From Prevotella sp. 10(H) (GTDB taxonomy: Bacteria; Bacteroidota; Bacteroidia; Bacteroidales; Dysgonomonadaceae), in NCBI RefSeq assembly GCF_000711235.1, contig NZ_JOMI01000003.1, positions 372,001 through 436,000 of the forward strand: 64,000 nt of DNA. The letters are read 5' to 3'. How positions within the stretch are numbered: the stretch's first letter is position 1; every line of letters starts with the position of its first letter. This document shows positions 1 to 7,350 of the stretch, piece after piece. Under the pieces are notes generated by a model. It saw only the letters and a program-made list of their open reading frames with translations, was not told the origin of the DNA and ran no database searches. A program made the position numbers and the translations under genes.

Positions 1-433
1 GAACAATTGAAAATTCTTCATTCCAGCGTATATTTTGCTGGTGATAGAGTAGGGAGTCGAACACTCCTACCTGCCATAGTACGGCGACCATTAATCCTAG
101 TACGGGAATAATGAAAAGTAACGATTGGAAAAGAGAGAAACGGGAGAATCCGGATTTTATATTTTTTAGAATATCCTTAAAATGATTTCTGCGTACTCCC
201 CAATATATAATGCTGAAAAGTATAAAGATCAGCAATACATAATGGTTGGACGGCAACCAAAACGAAAAAACTGACAATGGTATAAGTGTAAAGCACATCC
301 CAAGCAGGAATGTATCGGTAAGTCCGTATTGTTCGTCTTGCTTGCAAAGTTTGTTATACAGGGAAACAAGTGCGTCTCCCATCGATAGGAAAACTACTGA
401 GATAGCAATCCATGATATGATGATAGCGAGCAT
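1..433 (-). CDS. Partial polytopic membrane protein (LIC_10190-like), N-terminal part
   Basis: The gene starts at an ATG at 433 and runs off the left edge of the window, so only about 144 residues are visible. The translation begins MLAIIISWIAISVVFLSMGD and contains at least three hydrophobic segments (about residues 2-20, 45-75 and 100-120). A DSLLYHQQ-IRW-E stretch near residue 130 resembles the conserved loop of the large LIC_10190-type membrane proteins, which are polytopic and of unknown function, possibly related to glycan polymerases or glycosyltransferases. That family assignment is from memory of the motif. The plus-strand reading frame over 246-443 is a shadow of this gene. Downstream genes are outside the window. 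Confidence 0.6.
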   Translation of the reverse strand, partial: MLAIIISWIAISVVFLSMGDALVSLYNKLCKQDEQYGLTDTFLLGMCFTLIPLSVFSFWLPSNHYVLLIFILFSIIYWGVRRNHFKDILKNIKSGFSRFSLFQSLLFIIPVLGLMVAVLWQVGVFDSLLYHQQNIRWNEEFSIV

Positions 434-482
434 CTTCGATTAAAATTTGTATATAAAGATACGGGTTTTCTTTTTATTGCTG

Positions 483-968
483 TTATTGACCGTAATCGCA
501 GACGAAAAAGAAAGTATAATCACCAACTGTTTCACTGTCGACATTCAGCCATTTGATATTATTTTTTGCCGGAGTTGTTTTAGCAATCCTTTTGCCTGCC
601 GAATCGAAATCTTCTACCGATAATATTCTAAATCTCTTATTAGTACATTCATACAGGCAATTGTATATGCAATAGCTGAAATCGTTCCATTTGTCCGCTT
701 TTTCGGGCTTTCCTAATTTTATATATTCGTCACGTATCTTATCTACATAGATTTTTTTACTTTCCGGAGATATATAAACTCTTTTTTCGCGTGCGTATGC
801 TATAGGCCCTTCATGCCTTATACTCAAAGTATCAGTATATATTTCCACATCTTCGGCAACGGCTATATTAAACCAACCCTCACCCCGAGGCTTCGATGCG
901 TTTCCAGATGTCGTCTTGCAACCTGATAATAGAAAGAGAATGCTTATGAGTAAATAGATATATTTCAT
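483..968 (-). CDS. Small lipoprotein, surface-adhesin-E-like
   Basis: 161 residues from the ATG at 968. I prefer it to an upstream in-frame ATG because GGAGAAA precedes it and it gives a proper lipoprotein signal (MKYIYLLISILFLLSGC, lipobox Cys17). The mature part carries a YTDTLSI segment near residue 45 and a pattern of short beta strands with W, Y and a C-x3-C pair (around residues 98-106). This resembles the small secreted surface-adhesin-E-like domain often found as orphan lipoproteins, and I recognise the shape rather than a definite family. It is likely exported and lipidated. It lies in the same orientation as the partial membrane gene, 49 bp away, so the two may be co-transcribed. 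No function can be assigned. Confidence 0.65.
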   Translation of the reverse strand: MKYIYLLISILFLLSGCKTTSGNASKPRGEGWFNIAVAEDVEIYTDTLSIRHEGPIAYAREKRVYISPESKKIYVDKIRDEYIKLGKPEKADKWNDFSYCIYNCLYECTNKRFRILSVEDFDSAGKRIAKTTPAKNNIKWLNVDSETVGDYTFFFVCDYGQ

Positions 969-1507
969 TTTCTCCGGATATTGGTTCATACAAAGATAAG
1001 CTATATCATTCACATCAAGATAAATGCCTCATGGCTTTTTCAGTTTTTTATCTATATTGTTTTAGCTTCTAGCCATTAGCTGATAGCTTTTAGCTCTTTG
1101 ATATATTAGTTACAAGTTACTTTGCCCTTCGGGAAGTTACAAGTTACAAGTTTTCGTTTTTGCGTTATCAATTGTCCGTTGATAAACGTTACTTTTGTTA
1201 CCTTTTAACTATATATTGTTAATAAACGTAATTAAACATGAGTCATGAGTGACTGCTTTTCACTTTTCATTGTCACATCAGCACATTTGCTTATTTGCTC
1301 ATTGATTTTCCGTTACTTTCGTTACTTTTTAACTAAATATGGTTAATATATGTATAATTGAGACAGTTTTAGAGATTAAAAATAAGCCTGTAAAAATTTT
1401 TTCATTTTTCTTGTAACAAATTTTCAGCCTGTTCCGTCATAGTAATTGAAAGCAGATGAAAGCGCGCATCTCACTTTGATTTACTAACTATTATTACAGG
1501 AACTATT
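969..1507. other. Long intergenic region with dispersed-repeat module
   Basis: About 540 bp without a credible gene between divergent transcription units. Most of it (1070-1352) is the repeat module described separately. The last 150 bp before the DUF4252 operon is AT-rich and ends in a purine-rich leader. I find no clean TAnnTTTG box close to the operon start. Confidence 0.7.
1070..1352 (+). repeat. Intergenic repeat module, copy 1 (inverted copy at 21754-22042)
   Basis: Four blocks occur here in the same order as in the inverted copy. Block A (1070-1096, TAGCCATTAGCTGATAGC...) is identical over 27 bases. Block B (1101-1118, ATATATTAGTTACAAGTT) is identical over 18 bases. Block C (1187-1222, starting CGTTACTTTTGTTACC) has one mismatch in 36. 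Block D (1311-1352, starting CGTTACTTTCGTTAC) has one mismatch over about 40. The C-to-D distance is about 90 bp in both copies, while the sequence between blocks differs. Block A is itself made of AGCTn near-repeats. Confidence 0.85.
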
Positions 1508-1978
1508 ATGAAAAAATACTTATTATGTCTGGTATTATTCTTAGCTTTGAGCCAGATAACTCAGGCACAGAACGTAGACAAATTGCTGAAAACGGTATCA
1601 CAAACCGAAAATATCGAAAAGGTTAAGATCGGCCGTTTTATGATGTCTCTGGGAAAAGCCTTCGGCGGAGTGGGAAATAAGCCTGTTGCCCGCGGAATAC
1701 ATTCGATGGAGGTATATGATCTTTCGGAATGCGATGGCAATCTGAAGAATAATTTGGCATCTCAATTCAATAACGTGAAAGACGGAGCAGGATATGAAAC
1801 ACTTATCTATGCTAAGGAAAAAGGTGATGGAGTTCGCATCATGGTAAAAAAGGATAAGGATGTGATAAAAGAAATGATCATATTGTGCATGGATAAAGAT
1901 GACCCCGCATTGATTCGCTTTTCCGGTAAAATAAAGGAAAAGGATATTGCCGAGCTGGTCGAAAAATATAACAAATAG
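1508..1978 (+). CDS. Secreted DUF4252-family protein, copy 1 of 3
   Basis: 156 residues with a signal peptide (MKKYLLCLVLFLALSQITQA, cleavage before Gln21). The mature part has the DUF4252 layout: an N-terminal amphipathic region, a central helical stretch, then GYETLIYAKEKGDGVRIMVK followed by a short strand and a C-terminal ALIRFSGKIKEKDIAELV segment. The same GxxET/STL...K(D/E)xGD...I.R.SG.....D....V pattern recurs in the next gene and in the fifth gene of the operon. DUF4252 proteins are Bacteroidetes-specific, exported and of unknown function. It is the first gene of a five-gene operon with an ECF sigma factor and its anti-sigma factor, so it is probably part of the regulon or the sensing arm. 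Confidence 0.85.
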   Translation: MKKYLLCLVLFLALSQITQAQNVDKLLKTVSQTENIEKVKIGRFMMSLGKAFGGVGNKPVARGIHSMEVYDLSECDGNLKNNLASQFNNVKDGAGYETLIYAKEKGDGVRIMVKKDKDVIKEMIILCMDKDDPALIRFSGKIKEKDIAELVEKYNK

Positions 1979-2004
1979 TATAAATAAATAAAACACAATC
2001 AATT

Positions 2005-2508
2005 ATGAAAAAGCTCGTATTATCCCTGATCGTTGTATTTGCAGTAAGTCACTCAGCAATGGCACAAACTCCTGATGCCCTGATGGCAGAGGTAGCAAAA
2101 AAAGAAAATGTTCAGAATCAGGTTCTCGATAAAGCCATGCTCGACCAGTCGATGGCTCAGGCTATGGAGAACGATTCTTCAGGCGAGCTCAAATCTAAGA
2201 TGCCGGCATTTTTAAATAAGATCGATTCTGTACGTGCTGTCATCTTGGCTAATGCAACACCGGAATTTTCAGAGCAAATGAAAAACGGAGTGAATGCGAT
2301 AAAGGATGACGATATATATTCGACCTTGGTGAAAGTGAAGGATGAAGGTGATAATGTACAGATCATCTCCAGAAAAGAAGGCGGATTATCAGGTGTATAC
2401 GTTTTTGTAATTGAGAGTACGAATATAGTAATGGTAAAGTTGAGCGGCAACTTTGATGCATCAGACTTGGAAGCTATTGTAAAAGAGCAGACAAAGAATA
2501 ACAACTGA
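2005..2508 (+). CDS. Secreted DUF4252-family protein, copy 2 of 3
   Basis: 167 residues with signal peptide MKKLVLSLIVVFAVSHSAMA before Gln21. It follows copy 1 by 26 bp and is followed by the sigma factor gene after 4 bp, so co-transcription is near certain. The C-terminal half has the family pattern (YSTLVKVKDEGDNVQIISRK, then MVKLSGNFDASDLEAIV). The N-terminal half is longer than in copy 1, is helical and rich in Met and Ala (LDQSMAQAMEND). The protein probably sits in the periplasm. Function is unknown. The three paralogues are clearly diverged from each other, so the duplication is not recent. Confidence 0.85.
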   Translation: MKKLVLSLIVVFAVSHSAMAQTPDALMAEVAKKENVQNQVLDKAMLDQSMAQAMENDSSGELKSKMPAFLNKIDSVRAVILANATPEFSEQMKNGVNAIKDDDIYSTLVKVKDEGDNVQIISRKEGGLSGVYVFVIESTNIVMVKLSGNFDASDLEAIVKEQTKNNN

Positions 2509-2512
2509 TATT

Positions 2513-3007
2513 ATGGATACGGAATCTTTTAAGAAAGTATTTCTCCCGTATCATCAGAAATTGTATCGAATAGCTTATCGTATTTTACAGGATACGGCAA
2601 ATGCCGAAGATGTAGTTCAGGAAACATTCATCAAATTGTGGAACAAGCGCGATGAAATGGATAAAATAGACAACACGGAAGCCTTTGCAATTATTATTCT
2701 TCGTAATAACTGTCTCGATTATTTACGCAAGACGAAGAACGATTACCATACCAACTATGATGCCGACATACCGGAAACCGAGTCGTTAGCAACACGGATA
2801 GAACTGGCAGATGAGGCGGTGCAGGTAAAGAATCTTATAGCACGCTTACCCGACCAGCAACGGCAGGTGATGATGATGAAACACTGGGATGGTTATTCGG
2901 ATGAAGAAATAGAACAGGCCACAGGTATAAGTCCGGGAAATATACGGGTAATATTATCGAGAGCCAGAAAGACAATACGGGAACAATATATAAAAATACG
3001 ACAGTGA
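2513..3007 (+). CDS. ECF-type RNA polymerase sigma factor
   Basis: 164 residues. Region 2 (about residues 10-70) contains LYRIAYRILQDTANAEDVVQ, ETFIKLW and a DYLRKTK end. Region 4 (about 105-160) contains LPDQQRQVMMMKHWDGYSDE and a helix-turn-helix GISPGNIRVILSRARKTI. This is a standard two-domain ECF sigma factor that redirects RNA polymerase to a small regulon. Its stop codon overlaps the start of the anti-sigma gene (TGATG). The gene sits inside the DUF4252 operon, so it probably directs its own operon in response to an envelope signal, but no target promoter motif can be established from one site. Confidence 0.92.
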   Translation: MDTESFKKVFLPYHQKLYRIAYRILQDTANAEDVVQETFIKLWNKRDEMDKIDNTEAFAIIILRNNCLDYLRKTKNDYHTNYDADIPETESLATRIELADEAVQVKNLIARLPDQQRQVMMMKHWDGYSDEEIEQATGISPGNIRVILSRARKTIREQYIKIRQ

Positions 3008-3561
3008 TGAAAACGGAAGAAATATACAGATTATTAGACGCTTTTTACAATGGGGAAACAACCGTTGAAGAAGAGCAGAGATTGCTGGATTATTTCAGCA
3101 GCAAGGAAATATCCGGAGAATTACTGGAAGAGAAGGAAGTTTTTCTCCGTATGTATCAGGCAGAAGATATAGAGGTTCCTGTAGGACTGGAGTCAAAGCT
3201 GGAAAATCTCATAGATAATCTTGCTAAGGAAGAAGGCCCGAAAGTTGAAACGAAGCCTCAACCAGCCAGAAAACGTCTGGTACTTTGGATAGGTAGCGCA
3301 GCGGCAACAATTGCCATATTGGTTTCTGTGACATTCTATCTGAATAACAAACCGGAAATAAGTAATCCACCGATAGCTCAGGGGCAAAATTTAAGTGAGG
3401 CGGATATGCAAACCCTGAAAGAGGCTCAGGACGCTCTTATTCTACTTTCGTCCAATTTTAATAAAGGAATGGAACAGCTCGGTGTAGTATCATCGAATCT
3501 GGATAAGACAAATGAAATATTGAATAAAACGCTTAATCGCACAAATGATAAAGAATCATGA
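3007..3561 (+). CDS. Membrane-anchored anti-sigma factor candidate
   Basis: 184 residues from the ATG at 3007, which overlaps the sigma factor stop by one base. An earlier GTG at 3004 is possible but not needed. The N-terminal 75 residues are acidic and helical, with the LLDxFYxGETTxEEE start typical of Bacteroidetes zinc-less anti-sigma domains. One transmembrane segment lies at about residues 95-113 (VLWIGSAAATIAILVSVTFY), followed by a 70-residue extracytoplasmic helical tail that ends NEILNKTLNRT. The tail is too short for a FecR domain. Translational coupling to the sigma gene supports the anti-sigma call. What it senses is unknown, and the DUF4252 proteins in the same operon are candidate partners. 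Confidence 0.78.
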   Translation: MKTEEIYRLLDAFYNGETTVEEEQRLLDYFSSKEISGELLEEKEVFLRMYQAEDIEVPVGLESKLENLIDNLAKEEGPKVETKPQPARKRLVLWIGSAAATIAILVSVTFYLNNKPEISNPPIAQGQNLSEADMQTLKEAQDALILLSSNFNKGMEQLGVVSSNLDKTNEILNKTLNRTNDKES

Positions 3562-4031
3562 AAACAAAAATAGTGATAACGATAATAATGCTTATATGTG
3601 GCTTTACAGGGCTGCATGCGCAGAAAGGTATGTTCGACAAATTGTCGGATAATGATAATGTATCCATAGTTTACGTTTCAAAAGCCATGTTGAAAATGAT
3701 GCCTAATATGGAAACAGGGGGGGCAAATCTGAAATCTTTGGCGGGCAAACTCGAGCAGATTGAAATATACAGCAGCGAGAACAAAGATGCTATAACAACT
3801 ATGAAAACGGAAATCGAAGGATTGACTAAGAGCAAGGCTTATGAAACTCTTATGGCTATAAAGGACAAAAAGGATAAGATTACGTTTTATGCCCATAAGG
3901 AGAATAATAACTTCAAAGACCTTGTGATGTTTATAAACGATCCAGAGGAATGTACCATTATACGCATTATGGGGAACTTTACAGCAGAGGATATTCAAAA
4001 GGTTATGGAAGGAGAGAAAACGGATAAATAG
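3558..4031 (+). CDS. Secreted DUF4252-family protein, copy 3 of 3
   Basis: 157 residues with a signal peptide (MKTKIVITIIMLICGFTGLHA, cleavage before Gln22). The start codon overlaps the anti-sigma stop (ATGA), so it is translationally coupled. It has the family features AYETLMAIKDKKDKITFYAH and CTIIRIMGNFTAEDIQKVME. Of the three copies this one carries the most obvious MLKMMPNME helix after the signal peptide, similar to MMSLGKAFGG in copy 1. The operon ends in a strong hairpin terminator 20 bp downstream. The product is exported and its function is unknown. Confidence 0.85.
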   Translation: MKTKIVITIIMLICGFTGLHAQKGMFDKLSDNDNVSIVYVSKAMLKMMPNMETGGANLKSLAGKLEQIEIYSSENKDAITTMKTEIEGLTKSKAYETLMAIKDKKDKITFYAHKENNNFKDLVMFINDPEECTIIRIMGNFTAEDIQKVMEGEKTDK

Positions 4032-4050
4032 TACTCGATAATATGCAGAA

Positions 4051-4080
4051 AAGGCTCCGGGTTTACTCGGAGCCTTTATC
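4051..4080. terminator. Bidirectional hairpin terminator (DUF4252 operon / recA)
   Basis: AAGGCTCCG (4051-4059) pairs with CGGAGCCTT (4068-4076), an eight-base loop between them. The 3' side runs into TTAT on the plus strand and CTTTTC on the minus strand. It lies between convergent genes. Confidence 0.85.
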
Positions 4081-4100
4081 CTCAAAGAAGATTTAAATCT

Positions 4101-5123
4101 TTATTTTTTATCCTGCAGTGCTGCAAATATCAAATTTTCAAGTTCTTCCGCCAGTTCAGGATTATCCTTTACAGTATCTTTGGCTGCTTCACGGCCTTGT
4201 CCGAGTTTCGTATCATTATAGCTATACCACGAACCGCTTTTCTTGATAATACCGAGATCAGCACCGAGGTCGATAATTTCTCCGGAGCGTGAAATTCCTT
4301 CTCCGTACATGATGTCGAATTCCGCTTTACGGAAAGGAGGCGCAACCTTATTCTTCGCTACTTTTACGCGGGTCTGACTACCTTTAACTTCATCACCGTC
4401 TTTCAGCTGGCCGATACGGCGGATATCGAGACGTACTGAAGAGTAGTATTTCAAAGCATTACCACCTGTAGTCGTTTCGGGTGAACCGAACATTACTCCG
4501 ATCTTATCACGCAACTGATTGATAAAAATACAGGTAGTGCTTGTCTTATTTATAGCTGCTGTAAGCTTACGCAATGCCTGCGACATCAGACGTGCCTGCA
4601 ATCCCATTTTCGAATCACCCATTTCACCTTCGAGTTCGGCTTTAGGGGTCAGTGCAGCAACAGAGTCAATCACAACAATATCGACAGCCGACGACCGGAT
4701 CAATTGCTCGGCAATCTCTAATGCCTGCTCTCCGCTATCCGGTTGTGATATGTATAGGTTTTCCACATCTACACCCAACTTTTCTGCATAGAAACGATCG
4801 AATGCATGCTCTGCATCTATAATTGCCGCTATACCGCCTGCTTTCTGAGCTTCGGCTATAGCGTGTATAGCCAGCGTGGTTTTACCTGACGATTCCGGGC
4901 CGTATATCTCAATCACTCTTCCGCGAGGATAACCGCCTACACCTAATGCAGCATTCAGGGCAATGGAGCCGGTAGGTATAACTGCTATTTCTTCTACCTT
5001 GTCATCCCCCATTTTCATGATAGAGCCTTTACCGTAGCTTTTCTCTATTTTATCCATTGCTGCCTGTAGGGCTTTCAGCTTCTCTGTATTGGGCGCACCT
5101 TTCTTTTCTTTTTCTTCTGCCAT
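4101..5123 (-). CDS. recA: Recombinase RecA
   Basis: 340 residues, full length for the family. RecA forms filaments on single-stranded DNA, catalyses ATP-dependent strand exchange and triggers LexA-type autocleavage. The Walker A motif GPESSGKT is at residues 75-82, Walker B is the [12 protein letters not shown] stretch, and the L2 loop region reads [19 protein letters not shown]. The C-terminal end is short and not strongly acidic. It is the last gene of a minus-strand run (LOG, secreted protein, bcp, recA) and starts 21 bp after the bcp stop. Whether it shares the bcp promoter cannot be settled from sequence. I see no SOS box. Confidence 0.98.
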   Translation of the reverse strand: MAEEKEKKGAPNTEKLKALQAAMDKIEKSYGKGSIMKMGDDKVEEIAVIPTGSIALNAALGVGGYPRGRVIEIYGPESSGKTTLAIHAIAEAQKAGGIAAIIDAEHAFDRFYAEKLGVDVENLYISQPDSGEQALEIAEQLIRSSAVDIVVIDSVAALTPKAELEGEMGDSKMGLQARLMSQALRKLTAAINKTSTTCIFINQLRDKIGVMFGSPETTTGGNALKYYSSVRLDIRRIGQLKDGDEVKGSQTRVKVAKNKVAPPFRKAEFDIMYGEGISRSGEIIDLGADLGIIKKSGSWYSYNDTKLGQGREAAKDTVKDNPELAEELENLIFAALQDKK

Positions 5124-5144
5124 TATTTTTTCTTCTTTAATTAT

Positions 5145-5612
5145 TTACTTTACAATTGTTTTTAATATCTGTTCGCCATGTTCTTTTGTCTTAATCTCTT
5201 TAGGGCCGATAATCTTTTCAATAATACCGGATTCATCGATGAGAAAAGTGGTACGGAAAGTACCCATAAATTTACGTCCCATAAATGTCTTTTCGCCCCA
5301 TACGCCGAATTCTTCAACAAGCTTTTTATTAGTATCTGATATTAGTGGAAACGGTAATTGCTGCTTTTCGATAAATTTCTTATGGGATTTCTGATCGTCT
5401 ATACTTACCCCTAGTATATTATATCCGGCCTTTCTAAATTCGGAAAAATTATCCCTGAGACTACAAGCCTCAGCTGTGCAGCCGGGAGTGCTGTCCTTAG
5501 GGTAGAAGTAAAGCACTAGCTTTTGTCCTGAATAATCACTTGCCTTTATTTCTTTTCCGTCCTGATCTGTGCCCAGAATTCCCGGTATTTTATCTCCTAT
5601 GTTTAATGCCAT
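5145..5612 (-). CDS. bcp: Thioredoxin-dependent thiol peroxidase (Bcp/PrxQ)
   Basis: 155 residues, the usual Bcp length. It reduces hydroperoxides using thioredoxin, in the cytoplasm. The active-site stretch DSTPGCTAEACSLRD holds the peroxidatic Cys45 and the resolving Cys50, five residues apart as in the PrxQ class. The conserved LYFYPKD and RTTFLIDESG segments are present. The start is the ATG after an AGAGAAGTAA leader. It is 18 bp downstream of a secreted protein gene and 21 bp upstream of recA, all on the minus strand. Confidence 0.95.
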   Translation of the reverse strand: MALNIGDKIPGILGTDQDGKEIKASDYSGQKLVLYFYPKDSTPGCTAEACSLRDNFSEFRKAGYNILGVSIDDQKSHKKFIEKQQLPFPLISDTNKKLVEEFGVWGEKTFMGRKFMGTFRTTFLIDESGIIEKIIGPKEIKTKEHGEQILKTIVK

Positions 5613-5630
5613 TTACTTCTCTCAATTTAA

Positions 5631-6167
5631 TTATTTTATGTAAAAAGTTTTCTCATAGTCGGCTTTTTTTCTTCTAACTATGTTCCGCTTTTCTATAGCT
5701 TCATTATCCGATTCATTGAATGCTTTGCCTGCCTTATTGTATTCCGTAATATCGGAATTGGCATCAGCACCTAGTATTCCGTATTTCTCCAGCCGGCTTG
5801 TCTTTTTTCTTACAGCATCTATATAGTCGAGAACCGCAGCCCGATATTCTAGTCCGCCTTTGTAAACCGGCATTTTTAAAGTAGAAGTGCGGATGTCATC
5901 TATTTTCTCTAAAGATTCTTTTGCCGAATTATGTAAATCAAGATTAATTTCCTTGTCCCATACTCGTTGCACCATTGCTTCATACTCAGTATATACAATG
6001 TCTACATCTTTTATCATATCTATCAGGAAATAATTATAACCGTTTTTCGTGTCGATCTTCTTATTCCTTTCGATAGTTTGCTTGCTTACTTTTCTTTCCT
6101 GATTCTGTGCAAATCCCATAGTTGCCGAACCGAGTAATAAACACGTAATAAAAATAGTTGTCTTCAT
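5631..6167 (-). CDS. Secreted helical protein of unknown function
   Basis: 178 residues with a signal peptide (MKTTIFITCLLLGSATMGFA, cleavage before Gln21). The mature protein is strongly charged and predicted helical: repeated KKxxxxE heptads, DIVYTEYEAMVQRVWDKE, then AAVLDYIDAVRKKTSRLEKY. No cysteines remain after the signal. It resembles small four-helix periplasmic proteins, but I do not recognise a named family. It lies between the LOG gene (52 bp upstream) and bcp (18 bp downstream) on the same strand, so it is probably in their transcript. Confidence 0.75.
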   Translation of the reverse strand: MKTTIFITCLLLGSATMGFAQNQERKVSKQTIERNKKIDTKNGYNYFLIDMIKDVDIVYTEYEAMVQRVWDKEINLDLHNSAKESLEKIDDIRTSTLKMPVYKGGLEYRAAVLDYIDAVRKKTSRLEKYGILGADANSDITEYNKAGKAFNESDNEAIEKRNIVRRKKADYEKTFYIK

Positions 6168-6219
6168 ACTTGTCTAGTTTTAGTTTGCTGTGTTGTCTGT
6201 TATCTTCCAATTAAAAAAA

Positions 6220-6801
6220 TCATGTTACTGTAGTTTCGAACCATTTGTCATTTTCTAATGGTACAAAACTTTCCATTGCATTCAATAATGCTTCTATGTC
6301 ATTATCTACAATAAGGAGACTTCTGTATTCTTCTTTTAAGAAGCCCTTTGAGATCATCATCTCCGACATAGAAACTAACGGATCGTAATACCCGGCGGTA
6401 TTTAATAATCCGATAGGTTTTTTGTGTAGTGCTAATTGTGCCCATGTTAGCATTTCGAATAGTTCCTCCATTGTTCCGTAGCCTCCGGGCAGAGCAATTA
6501 TAGCATCGCTGAGTTCATTCATCATTGCTTTGCGCTCATGCATAGTCTCTACAATATGCATCCGGGTTATCGTTTTATGTTCGAGTTCTTTTTGTTTCAA
6601 GAATTCCGGTATTATGCCAATCACTTCGCCGTTTTCCTCAAGTGCGCCGTTAGCTACGGCACCCATAAGACCTACGTGTGCACCTCCGTAAATAATTCCA
6701 TGCCCTCTGCGTGCTATAGTTTTACCTAGAAGTGTAGCTTGCTCGGCAAAAATGTTTTCATTTCCTGATGAAGAACCGCAAAATACGGATATATATTTCA
6801 T
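6220..6801 (-). CDS. LOG-family nucleoside 5'-monophosphate phosphoribohydrolase (TIGR00730)
   Basis: 193 residues. The family hydrolyses N6-modified AMP (cytokinin ribotide) or AMP/IMP-type nucleotides to base and ribose 5-phosphate, in the cytoplasm. The Rossmann-like core shows FCGSSSG near the N terminus, the YGGAHVGLMG loop at about residues 38-47, a conserved MHERK, and the signature PGGYGTMEE at 105-113 that holds the catalytic Glu and phosphate-binding Gly residues. This is the promoter-proximal gene of the minus-strand run to recA. A CAAATGTA sequence at 6824-6831, read on the minus strand, is a fair -7 box (TACATTTG). Confidence 0.92.
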   Translation of the reverse strand: MKYISVFCGSSSGNENIFAEQATLLGKTIARRGHGIIYGGAHVGLMGAVANGALEENGEVIGIIPEFLKQKELEHKTITRMHIVETMHERKAMMNELSDAIIALPGGYGTMEELFEMLTWAQLALHKKPIGLLNTAGYYDPLVSMSEMMISKGFLKEEYRSLLIVDNDIEALLNAMESFVPLENDKWFETTVT

Positions 6802-6855
6802 ACAATAATCAAATTTAAAGAAACAAATGTACCCGATATGCTTCTAAGAGCAATT

Positions 6856-6893
6856 TTGTTAAGATATATTTACCTTGTAATTTATCTTAACAA
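6856..6893. repeat. Inverted repeat upstream of the LOG gene
   Basis: TTGTTAAGATA (6856-6866) and TATCTTAACAA (6883-6893) are perfect 11-bp arms around a 16-nt loop. The repeat lies about 55-90 bp upstream of the LOG start, just upstream of its likely promoter. It could be an operator or a weak hairpin. There is no T-run. Confidence 0.55.
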
Positions 6894-7149
6894 AGATAAT
6901 AATAATCTGACAGAATAATAAGTAATCCAAGACCTGTTGAAAACTTTTATATTGCTATTTTTAATCTTTTAGTATATCTGTAGTATAGATAAAATATAAA
7001 TATTGTGTGAACTTTTTTGTTGGGCTATGGGAAGTTTGTTTCTTGAAAGGTGAGATATTTCACAGTTTTTATTACTTTTGCTGCGATTTATTAAAAATAG
7101 TCAATTCGGGTAGTAATATCTGTTTTGATATAATTATGACTGAAAATGC

Positions 7150-7182
7150 AAAAAGTCCGCAAATTCCCTTCGCAGACTTTCC
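7150..7182 (-). terminator. Hairpin terminator of the AraC-family gene
   Basis: On the minus strand AAAGTCTGC pairs with GCGGACTTT (one U-G pair) around an 11-nt loop and runs into TTTTTGC. It lies about 170 bp past the AraC stop codon. Confidence 0.65.
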
Positions 7183-7350
7183 AACCTTAACACAAACTTT
7201 ACAAAACTACACAATAATAGAGTTAAACTACAACCTAGTCAGGTTTTCATTTAAATAAATATATTCCTCATATATTTATACTACAAATGTACAGCAATTA
7301 TAAGCGTTTGTTATTACAGATATATGCCTGCTTTTTCAGAATTCGTGCCT

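Larger units (their letters stand above)
6802..7350. other. AT-rich intergenic region with two inverted repeats
   Basis: About 550 bp between two minus-strand units. It holds a dyad at 6856-6893 and a minus-strand terminator at 7150-7182. The plus-strand frame 7007-7258 has no signal, no ribosome binding site and biased composition, so I do not call it. Confidence 0.6.

Noticed and set aside
246-443. 65-residue plus-strand frame
   Set aside because: It is antisense to a clear membrane protein that runs off the left edge, and has no ribosome binding site or domain.
7007-7258. 83-residue frame in the AT-rich gap
   Set aside because: Composition is typical of non-coding AT-rich DNA. It contains the terminator hairpin of the AraC gene in its middle.
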